This document shows, in pieces, positions 17,383 through 24,672 of a DNA stretch of 64,000 nucleotides. The stretch is from Empedobacter falsenii (lineage in GTDB: Bacteria > Bacteroidota > Bacteroidia > Flavobacteriales > Weeksellaceae), in assembly GCF_019308355.1 (NCBI RefSeq), contig NZ_JAAGKM010000003.1, positions 95,756 to 159,755 of the forward strand, in the 5' to 3' direction. Both the position numbers and the translations under genes were made by a program. The notes under the pieces are model-generated. The model was not told the origin of the DNA. It ran no database searches and was given only the letters and a program-made list of their open reading frames with translations. Every line of letters begins with the position of its first letter. The first letter of the stretch is position 1.

Positions 17383-18588
17383 ATGTTTAAAATTAATAAA
17401 TCTTTAACTTTATTAATAATTTTTAATTTATTCTTAACGTTAAATGTTAAAGCTCAAAGCAAATATTCAAGTGCAACTGTAGCGTTTTACAATGTCGAGA
17501 ATCTTTTTGACACCATAAAATCAGTTGGATATGTAAATGGAACTTTACCTTTTAATGACAAAAATTATCACATTCAGATTGCAGAATCTGACATATCGAA
17601 GTACGAAACAGAAGAATTCAAACAAAGTTATACGTACGAAAATATAAAAGGAAAGAAAATTATCCGTCCATTAATTCTTCAAGAAGAATTTTTACCAAAC
17701 GGAAATAAAAGATGGAATACAGAAAAATATTTCCAAAAAGTCAATAATATTTCAAAAGTTATTAGCGAATTAGGCGCAGATGTTACAGGCTCTGCTCCAG
17801 TAATCGTAGGTATTTGTGAGATCGAGACAAGAGAAACTTTAGAAGATTTAGCAAAAAGCTCTGCTTTGAAAAAATACGATTATGGTGTTGTTCATTTCAA
17901 TTCGTTTGATGCTCGTGGAGTTGATACAGGTTTATTGTATCAAAAATCTCGTTTCAAGGTAATTGATGCAAGACCTCATCCAATTTTCAATTATGATGCT
18001 AAAGGTAAACGCAAATATACGCGTGATATTCTACAAGTTACAGGTTTATTAGACGGTGAAGAAATCACTTTTTTAGTGAATCACTGGCCTTCTCGTAGTG
18101 GTGGAGAAAAAGTTTCGATGCCAGCTCGTATGGAAGCAGCAAAGGTGATGAAAGGAATTTTTGATGAGTTAAAATCTAAAAATCCAAATGCAAAAGTAAT
18201 TGCAATGGGTGATTTTAATGATGATCCTATTTCTCCAAGTATTAAAAACACATTTGATCCGGCCGGAGAAATTGCTAAAGTTTCGGATAACGGATATTAC
18301 GATCCTATGTTACCTTTATATAAAAAAGGTGTTGGTACTTTAGCTTATCGTGATGCTTGGAATCTATTTGATCAGTTTATCTCAACTTCATCATTGGTTA
18401 CAAAAAATAAAGATTATTCAACGTATAAAATCTTCAAAACTGAAATTTACAACAAAGATTATTTAAAAGCGACAGAAGGTGCATATAAAGGCTTCCCTAA
18501 CCGTATGTGGAGCGGCGATACTTATCGTGCAAACGGTTATTCTGACCACTTTCCAGTCTATACAATCTTATTAAAACAAGCAAAATAA
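17383..18588 (+). CDS. Secreted EEP-family endonuclease/phosphatase
   Basis: 401 residues with a signal peptide (cleavage near VKAQS). The endonuclease/exonuclease/phosphatase fold is clear: FYNVENLF (metal-binding Asn), VGICEIET (Glu), DTGLLYQ, VNHWPSRSGG (catalytic His/Asn), AMGDFNDDP (Asp/Asn) and the final SDHFPVYTIL (Asp-His). It would cut extracellular or periplasmic nucleic acid or phosphodiesters. It is divergent from a TonB receptor/DUF5689 operon, a grouping that fits scavenging of DNA or phosphate (inference). trpA starts two bases after its stop, so both are probably on one message. Confidence 0.9.
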   Translation: MFKINKSLTLLIIFNLFLTLNVKAQSKYSSATVAFYNVENLFDTIKSVGYVNGTLPFNDKNYHIQIAESDISKYETEEFKQSYTYENIKGKKIIRPLILQEEFLPNGNKRWNTEKYFQKVNNISKVISELGADVTGSAPVIVGICEIETRETLEDLAKSSALKKYDYGVVHFNSFDARGVDTGLLYQKSRFKVIDARPHPIFNYDAKGKRKYTRDILQVTGLLDGEEITFLVNHWPSRSGGEKVSMPARMEAAKVMKGIFDELKSKNPNAKVIAMGDFNDDPISPSIKNTFDPAGEIAKVSDNGYYDPMLPLYKKGVGTLAYRDAWNLFDQFISTSSLVTKNKDYSTYKIFKTEIYNKDYLKATEGAYKGFPNRMWSGDTYRANGYSDHFPVYTILLKQAK

Positions 18589-18590
18589 AA

Positions 18591-19358
18591 ATGAACAAGT
18601 TAGAGCAATTATTTAGTAAAAAAAATAAAAACCTCATTACAATATACACAACAGCTGGGTATCCGAATTTATCGGATACCCCTGTTATTTTAAAAGAATT
18701 AGATCTAAATAATGTTGACATTATCGAAGTCGGTATTCCATATTCTGATCCTTTAGCTGATGGTCCAACAATACAAGCTACAAGTGAAAAAGCGTTAGCA
18801 AATGGAATGACATTGGACATTTTGTTTGAGCAATTAAAATCGGTTCATAATCAAATATCTTCGCCAATTGTTTTGATGGGTTATTACAATCAAGTAATGA
18901 CATTCGGATTAGAAAAATTCTTACAAAACTGTCAAGAAAGTGGAGTTTCAGGCTTGATTTTACCTGATATGCCGTACGAAATTTACTTGACGCAACACAA
19001 AGAATTATTTGAGAAATACGATCAAAAAGTTACATTTTTAATTACACCTTTAACAACAGAAAAACGCATTAAAGAGATTAATGATGCAACTTCTGGATTT
19101 GTTTATATCGTTTCGAGTTCAGCTACAACTGGTGCAACAGAATCTAATTATAATGAAGATTTTTTGTCAAATGTTAAAAATCTAGGCTTAACAAAACCAC
19201 ATCAAATTGGATTTGGGATTTCGACAAAGGCTGATGTAGAAAAAGCTTGGAATTACGCAAATGGAGCAATTATAGGAAGTGCTTTTTTACGCGTTTTAGA
19301 AAATTCAACCGGAAATCTTTCAGAAGCCATAAAAAATTATCTTTCAGAATTGAGATAA
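18591..19358 (+). CDS. trpA: Tryptophan synthase alpha chain
   Basis: 255 residues, a TIM barrel that cleaves indole-3-glycerol phosphate and passes indole to TrpB. Catalytic Glu lies in DIIEVGIPYSDPLADGPTIQ with Asp in PYSDPLADG; the later loop is YIVSSSATTGAT and the phosphate-binding region GFGISTKADV. It is complete, but it is detached from the trpEGDCFB operon, which lies about 37 kb away on the opposite strand. It starts two bases after a secreted nuclease gene and shares its promoter, so it is not under the trp attenuator. Confidence 0.97.
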   Translation: MNKLEQLFSKKNKNLITIYTTAGYPNLSDTPVILKELDLNNVDIIEVGIPYSDPLADGPTIQATSEKALANGMTLDILFEQLKSVHNQISSPIVLMGYYNQVMTFGLEKFLQNCQESGVSGLILPDMPYEIYLTQHKELFEKYDQKVTFLITPLTTEKRIKEINDATSGFVYIVSSSATTGATESNYNEDFLSNVKNLGLTKPHQIGFGISTKADVEKAWNYANGAIIGSAFLRVLENSTGNLSEAIKNYLSELR

Positions 19359-19376
19359 AAAAATAGTTTTCAAAAC

Positions 19377-19404
19377 AAAAAGCAAGCTTAATTCAGCTTG
19401 CTTT
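19377..19404. terminator. Bidirectional terminator between trpA and tyrS
   Basis: Stem AAAGCAAGCT / AGCTTGCTTT (19379-19388 and 19395-19404), with an A-run before it and a short T-rich tail after it. Confidence 0.75.
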
Positions 19405-19432
19405 CTATTTTGGAAATGTTTTATCTAAAAAA

Positions 19433-20728
19433 TTATTCAACAATTAAGATGAAATAATTCTTTTTACCTTTTTGTAATAAAACATATTTATCAGCAATTA
19501 AATTTTCTGTTGTTAATACAAATTCTTCCGCTACTTTTTCTTTGTTTACAGAAATTGCGTTTGCTTTTAATTCACGACGCGCTTCTGAATTTGATTTTAA
19601 GAAACCTGATTTTTCAGCTAAAGCAGTTACAATATCCAAACCAGCTTCGATATCAGCTTTTGCAATAGTTGCTTGAGGCACACCTTCGAAAACTGATAAG
19701 AAAGTATCTCCATCTAATTCTTTCAAATCTTCTGAAGTTGATTTTCCGAATAAAACTTGAGATGCTTTTTCTGCTTTGCGTAATTCTTCAACACCATGAA
19801 CTAAAATTGTAATTTCAGTTGCTAATTTACGTTGTAATTCGCGTAAATGTGGCTCTTGACGATGACGCTCGATTAAATCATCAATTGCTTCTTTTTCTAA
19901 GAATGTATAAATTTTGATGTAACGTTCTGCATCCGCATCCGCTTGATTTAACCAAAATTGGTAGAATTTATAAGGAGATGTACGGTTTTTATCTAACCAA
20001 ATATTTTCACCACCTTCTGATTTTCCAAATTTAGTTCCGTCTGCTTTAGTTGTTAATGGACATGTAAAAGCAAAAGCTTCACCTTGTACTGTACGACGAA
20101 TTAATTCTGTTCCAGTTGTGATATTTCCCCATTGATCAGAACCTCCCATTTGCAATTTTGCACCTAATTCTTTGTACAAATGCAAATAATCGTATCCTTG
20201 AATCAATTGATATGTAAATTCTGTGAAAGACATTCCGACATTCGATTCAGAAGAAAGTCTAGATTTTACAGAATCTTTCGCCATCATGTAATTTACAGTA
20301 ATGTGTTTTCCGACATTACGCGCAAAATCGATGAACGAAAAATCTTTCATCCAATCATAGTTATTCACCAATAAAGCTGAATTTCCATTATTCGTATCAA
20401 AATCTAAGAAACGAGACAATTGTGCTTTAATTCCAGCAACATATTTATTCAATGTTTCTTCGTCTAATAAACTTCTCTCTGCTGCTTTACCAGTAGGATC
20501 ACCGATAAAACCAGTTGCACCACCAACCAAGGCGATTGGACGATGACCGTGACGTTGCAAATGAACCAATAAGAAAATAGGAACCAAACTTCCCACGTGA
20601 AGAGAATCTGCTGTAGGATCGAAACCTACATAACCAGAAGTCATTTCTTTATTTAGTTGTTCTTCTGTCCCTGGCATAATATTGTGAACCAGTCCTCTCC
20701 AAGTCAATTCTTCAATTAATGGATTCAT
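19433..20728 (-). CDS. tyrS: Tyrosine-tRNA ligase
   Basis: 431 residues, class I aminoacyl-tRNA synthetase. The HIGH-like motif is [15 protein letters not shown], tyrosine-binding residues lie in QGYDYLHL and [17 protein letters not shown], and the KMSKS-like motif is [10 protein letters not shown]-terminal S4-type RNA-binding region begins near residue 355 ([20 protein letters not shown]). A -7 element TAACTTTG lies at 20768-20775 on the minus strand, about 40 bases upstream. It is monocistronic. Confidence 0.97.
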   Translation of the reverse strand: MNPLIEELTWRGLVHNIMPGTEEQLNKEMTSGYVGFDPTADSLHVGSLVPIFLLVHLQRHGHRPIALVGGATGFIGDPTGKAAERSLLDEETLNKYVAGIKAQLSRFLDFDTNNGNSALLVNNYDWMKDFSFIDFARNVGKHITVNYMMAKDSVKSRLSSESNVGMSFTEFTYQLIQGYDYLHLYKELGAKLQMGGSDQWGNITTGTELIRRTVQGEAFAFTCPLTTKADGTKFGKSEGGENIWLDKNRTSPYKFYQFWLNQADADAERYIKIYTFLEKEAIDDLIERHRQEPHLRELQRKLATEITILVHGVEELRKAEKASQVLFGKSTSEDLKELDGDTFLSVFEGVPQATIAKADIEAGLDIVTALAEKSGFLKSNSEARRELKANAISVNKEKVAEEFVLTTENLIADKYVLLQKGKKNYFILIVE

Positions 20729-20857
20729 AGTATTTTAATATATTTTTTATCTAATTTTTACAAGATACAAAGTTATGATTTTTCAGTAGATTATAAATGA
20801 TCTGTCAAAATAAAACTTATTTGATATATTTATTTAAAATTTGAATAAAAGGAATAC

Positions 20858-21760
20858 ATGCAAACACTTTTCGAGAACGAAAAATTTAAATGGATAAACT
20901 TACAAAATCCAACAAAAGTTGAGTTGAATGAAATTGCCACAAAATATTGTTTTCAGAAATTAACGATTGAAGATAGTTTGGAGCCTGGACATTTACCTAA
21001 ATATGAATCAGATGATTCAAAAGTTTCGTTTTTGTTAATTCGTTTTTTTGATAAAGAACACCGTATGTTGAAAAACACTGTTCGAGAATTTAGTCACAAA
21101 ATCAGTATTTACATCGGTGCAGATTTTATTGTGACTGTTCATCAAAAGGAAACGGATATTTTTGACAAAATTCAGAAAAAGTATTTAGCTAATACTGATT
21201 CTTCTAAAATCATTATCAAAGGAATTTTATATCGTATTATTTCCGAAACCATCAAAACTTACGAAGAGCCTGCATATCAAATGGACGAAGAAGTTAATCA
21301 ACTCGAGCATTTGATTTTTACGGATGATTTTAGAAAAATTAAACTTCCTACCTTATATAAAATCAAACGAGAAGCTACAGCTTGCAAAAAAATATTAGAT
21401 TATACGCTTGAAGCTCTGAAAGAATATCGCGCGGATAACAAAAAGACAAGTTCATCACAGGATTTGTACGAAGAAAACGTAAAAATGTTACACTTGCATT
21501 CGCAAATTGTAGATGATGTACAAAGTTTGTTAACAATTTACCTTTCGTTAAATGGACAAAAATCGAACGAAATCATGCAAATGCTTACCGTTTTTTCAGC
21601 ATTTTTCTTACCCTTAACTTTTATCGCCGGAATTTATGGAATGAATTTCGATTTCATGCCCGAGTTAAATTACAAATTAGGCTATCCAATTTGTTTACTT
21701 GTCATGTTATTAGTGGTAATTTTTATTTACTTTTGGTTCAAGAAAAAAAAATATTTATAA
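20858..21760 (+). CDS. corA: CorA-family divalent-cation transporter
   Basis: 300 residues. A long N-terminal cytoplasmic domain with helical stretches (DSLEPGHLPKYESDD, EEPAYQMDEEVNQLEHLI) leads to two C-terminal membrane segments separated by the pore signature YGMNFDFMPEL, which contains the GMN selectivity motif. It forms a pentameric Mg2+/Co2+ channel in the inner membrane. The C terminus is basic (KKKKYL), as usual. The next gene starts six bases after the stop. Confidence 0.92.
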   Translation: MQTLFENEKFKWINLQNPTKVELNEIATKYCFQKLTIEDSLEPGHLPKYESDDSKVSFLLIRFFDKEHRMLKNTVREFSHKISIYIGADFIVTVHQKETDIFDKIQKKYLANTDSSKIIIKGILYRIISETIKTYEEPAYQMDEEVNQLEHLIFTDDFRKIKLPTLYKIKREATACKKILDYTLEALKEYRADNKKTSSSQDLYEENVKMLHLHSQIVDDVQSLLTIYLSLNGQKSNEIMQMLTVFSAFFLPLTFIAGIYGMNFDFMPELNYKLGYPICLLVMLLVVIFIYFWFKKKKYL

Positions 21761-21766
21761 TTCAGT

Positions 21767-22768
21767 ATGATTTTCGTAACGGGAGGAACAGGTTTGGTTG
21801 GCGCGCATTTGTTGGTAGAATTGGCAAAAAAGCAACAACCTATTCGTGCCTTAAAACGAAAAACATCGAACACAGCAATCATCAAAAATTTCTTTGCAGA
21901 ACAAAACGCTTTACAGTTTTATCAATTTATTCATTGGATTGATGGTGATTTGTTGGATGTAACTGAACTTCCGAATTTATTAGACGGGATCGAAACAATT
22001 TATCACGCTGCAGCTTTTGTTTCGTTTGATGAACGTCAAGAAGAAGAAATTTTCAATACGAATATTTTAGGAACTGAGACTTTGGTAAATGAAGCTATTG
22101 ATTCTGGCGTGAAAGAATTTTTCTTCATCAGTTCTATTGCTTCGATGGATGATTTGAATCCCGCAACTAAAATGATTGACGAACGTTCTGGTTGGAATAA
22201 TGGCTTAACACATTCTTCTTATTCTATCTCAAAATTTAGAGCAGAAATGGAGGTTTGGCGCGCTTCACAAGAAGGCATTAAAGTTATTATTATTAATCCT
22301 GGTGTAATCATCGGAACATTGGATACTAAACGTGCAAGCGAAAGTTTATTTCAACAAAATTCGTCAAAAAGCGATTATGCACCTTCTGGTGGAACTGGTT
22401 TTGTTGATGTTCGCGATGTGGTGAAGATTTTTTTAGAATTAATTAATCAACAAGCTTACAATCAAAAATTTGTGGTAATTTCTGAAAATAAAAGTTACCG
22501 AGAAGTATTTGATTTTGTTTCGATCAATAGCAAACGTTCAATCAAAAATGTTTCGAATACAACCTTGAAAATCATTAAAAATCTATCTATTTTTAGTCGT
22601 ATTTTTGGTGGAAAATATATGACAAAAGCGAATTATTATTCGTTGACAACTTATACCAAATACGACAATTCTAAAGTTAAAAATTTGCTTCAATACGAAT
22701 TTATTCCAATCAAAGAAGCAATTGATTATCATTATAAACGCTTTCAAAAGCTGAATTCTACAAAATAG
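21767..22768 (+). CDS. NAD-dependent epimerase/dehydratase
   Basis: 333 residues, an extended short-chain dehydrogenase. The Rossmann motif is TGGTGLVGAHLL at the very N terminus, an active-site Ser lies in FISSIASMDD, and the catalytic Tyr/Lys pair is in SSYSISKFRAEME. The downstream segment INPGVIIGTLD matches the family. The substrate could be a nucleotide sugar or a small aldehyde/ketone and cannot be told from sequence. It lies between corA and mvaD in one direction; the mvaD promoter begins just after this stop. Confidence 0.88.
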   Translation: MIFVTGGTGLVGAHLLVELAKKQQPIRALKRKTSNTAIIKNFFAEQNALQFYQFIHWIDGDLLDVTELPNLLDGIETIYHAAAFVSFDERQEEEIFNTNILGTETLVNEAIDSGVKEFFFISSIASMDDLNPATKMIDERSGWNNGLTHSSYSISKFRAEMEVWRASQEGIKVIIINPGVIIGTLDTKRASESLFQQNSSKSDYAPSGGTGFVDVRDVVKIFLELINQQAYNQKFVVISENKSYREVFDFVSINSKRSIKNVSNTTLKIIKNLSIFSRIFGGKYMTKANYYSLTTYTKYDNSKVKNLLQYEFIPIKEAIDYHYKRFQKLNSTK

Positions 22769-22770
22769 TT

Positions 22771-22778
22771 TACTTTTG
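22771..22778 (+). promoter_or_regulatory. -7 element next to the mvaD start
   Basis: TACTTTTG matches TAnnTTTG and ends four bases before the mvaD ATG, directly after the preceding stop codon. Transcription from it would give a leaderless or nearly leaderless mvaD message. No good TTTG box is present at -33. Confidence 0.4.
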
Positions 22779-22782
22779 TTTT

Positions 22783-23850
22783 ATGGAACAACAATTCATT
22801 TCAACACTTTCAACAACTGCTTCGGAATTAAAATCAGGAAGCGTTTCTGCTAAAAGTCCATCAAATATTGCGTTGGTAAAATATTGGGGAAAAAAGAAAA
22901 ATCAAATTCCAACCAATAGTTCAATTAGTTATACGTTAACCAATAGCTATACAGAAACTGAATTAAAATTTTCGCCAAAAACATCGGATGCTTTCGAAGT
23001 TGAAGTTTATTTAGAAGGTGAATTGAAAGAAAGTTTTACTCCAAAAATCATTACTTTTTTCGAAAGAATTACGGCTTACATTCCATTTTTGAATCAATTC
23101 AAATTTGAAGTTCACACACATAATTCTTTCCCACATAGTTCTGGAATTGCTTCTTCAGCTTCTGGAATGTCGGCAATGGCATTATGTTTAGTTCAAATTG
23201 AGAATATTCTTGGCGCAAATTTATCAGAAGAAGACGCCAAGAAAAAAGCTTCTTTCTTGGCTCGTTTAGGTTCTGGAAGTGCTTGTCGTTCGGTTTACAA
23301 AGGTTTGGTTGAATGGGGAGAAAATGATTTTATCGAAGGTAGTTCAGATTTATTTGGAACAAAATATCCAGATGTCGAAATTCATGATGTTTTCAAAACT
23401 TTTCATGATACCATTTTATTGATTCACGAAGGTCAAAAATCGGTTTCTTCTACTGTTGGTCACAATTTAATGAACGGACATCCGTATGCAGAACGTCGTT
23501 TTGTGGAAGCAAATGAAAACTTAAAAGCTTTATTACCAATTTTAAAATCTGGCGATATCAAAGCGTTTGGAGAATTGGTAGAACATGAAGCTTTGACATT
23601 GCACGCCATGATGATGATGTCGAATCCTGCATTTATTTTGATGAAACCAAATACAGTTGCTGCTTTAGAAAAATTGTGGGAGTTCCGTCGTGAAACAGGA
23701 AATCATTTGTATTTTACATTAGATGCTGGCGCAAATGTACATTTATTGTATCCTTCGCAAGATGCGGAAGCTATTGAAATTTTCATCGAAAATGAATTGA
23801 AACAATTCTGTCAAAACGGAAATTATATAAAAGATAAAGTGAGTTTTTAA
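22783..23850 (+). CDS. mvaD: Diphosphomevalonate decarboxylase
   Basis: 355 residues, a GHMP-superfamily enzyme that converts mevalonate 5-diphosphate to isopentenyl diphosphate with ATP. Diagnostic segments are SPSNIALVKYWGKKKNQIPTNSSISYTL near the N terminus (first 20: SPSNIALVKYWGKKKNQIPT), the phosphate loop SFPHSSGIASSASGMSAMAL, GSGSACRSVYKG, and the C-terminal FTLDAGANVHLLYP with the catalytic Asp. It shows that this organism makes isoprenoids by the mevalonate route, as Flavobacteriia do. Confidence 0.95.
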   Translation: MEQQFISTLSTTASELKSGSVSAKSPSNIALVKYWGKKKNQIPTNSSISYTLTNSYTETELKFSPKTSDAFEVEVYLEGELKESFTPKIITFFERITAYIPFLNQFKFEVHTHNSFPHSSGIASSASGMSAMALCLVQIENILGANLSEEDAKKKASFLARLGSGSACRSVYKGLVEWGENDFIEGSSDLFGTKYPDVEIHDVFKTFHDTILLIHEGQKSVSSTVGHNLMNGHPYAERRFVEANENLKALLPILKSGDIKAFGELVEHEALTLHAMMMMSNPAFILMKPNTVAALEKLWEFRRETGNHLYFTLDAGANVHLLYPSQDAEAIEIFIENELKQFCQNGNYIKDKVSF

Positions 23851-23856
23851 TCACTT

Positions 23857-24633
23857 CTAAAATAAAAGGTTGTCAATTATTTGATAACCTTTTATTTTTT
23901 TATTAATAGTTTCTCCATTAACCCAAAAATAACCAAACTCAAAAAAAATACTCATTCCGATAACAGCAATAATATTTCCTAAAGCAATTTCTATTGGGAA
24001 GAAAACTAATCGTATTGTGGAAATAATAGTTGTAAATAGAACTACTTTTAACCAAAAAAATGTAATCAAATTTAGTTTTTAGAAGAATTTGTTTTGGCAT
24101 TTTATACATCCAAAAAGCAATAAAAATTGCACCTAAAAACTGCTAAAATGTTGTTGAAATTTATACCCTTTTACTTCGAAATTTTTGAAAGGAATTTGAA
24201 CCCAAGTTTTCTGTAAAGCATGAAAATGTTTCGCAAAAAATCCCCATTCATGGGTAAAAGCATCCCAAAAAAGATGTGAATATGCACCTATTATAATTGA
24301 GAGAATTACAATTATCAAATGTTTTTTGAAATAATCAATCCAATCAAAAATTAGGAATTGAGCAAATCGTTCTTTAAAAAAATAAGGTAAATGATGAATT
24401 AAAACATTTCGGACAAATAAGTGAAAAACGAAACAATAAATAAGAGCAATTGGTAAATCAAAATACAAAACGCCTCAAAACAAATGAATATACGTCGCTA
24501 CAATCTCCATTCGAGAGAAATATTCTAAATCTGGCGACATCGAACCAATGATTAATCCCGTCATCGAAAACCAATTCGATTTTAGCTTTTTTAGCGCAAG
24601 AACAATTGCTGGATGGCAAAAAGTTAGTGGCAT
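23857..24633 (-). pseudogene. DUF4184-family membrane protein, disrupted
   Basis: An ATG at 24633 opens MPLTFCHPAIVLALKKLKSN and TGLIIGSMSPDLEYFSR, the DUF4184 N terminus with its His and Asp motifs. Codon 53 is an in-frame TGA (24475-24477) in IHLF-stop-GVLYFDLP, probably TGG (Trp) changed to TGA. The frame then continues through SHLFWDAFTHEWGFF. Two further breaks follow, both in T-runs: one after QQHFSS (near 24135), and one near 24060 before WLKVVLFTTIIST. The whole spans about 258 codons, a normal DUF4184 length. The lesions may be real decay or homopolymer errors. Confidence 0.75.
23864..23893. terminator. Terminator after mvaD
   Basis: Imperfect stem AAAAGGTT.TCAA / TTGA.AACCTTTT around 23864-23893, followed by a T-run. 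It also overlaps the end of the decayed minus-strand gene. Confidence 0.6.
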
Positions 24634-24672
24634 TTAGGTTTTATTTTGATGCAAAGTAAATCAAAATATCCA

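Noticed and set aside
12414..24477. TGA might be read as an amino acid, since two genes show in-frame TGA
   Set aside because: Genuine genes such as recF end in TGA and both affected genes carry other lesions, so ordinary nonsense mutations explain it.
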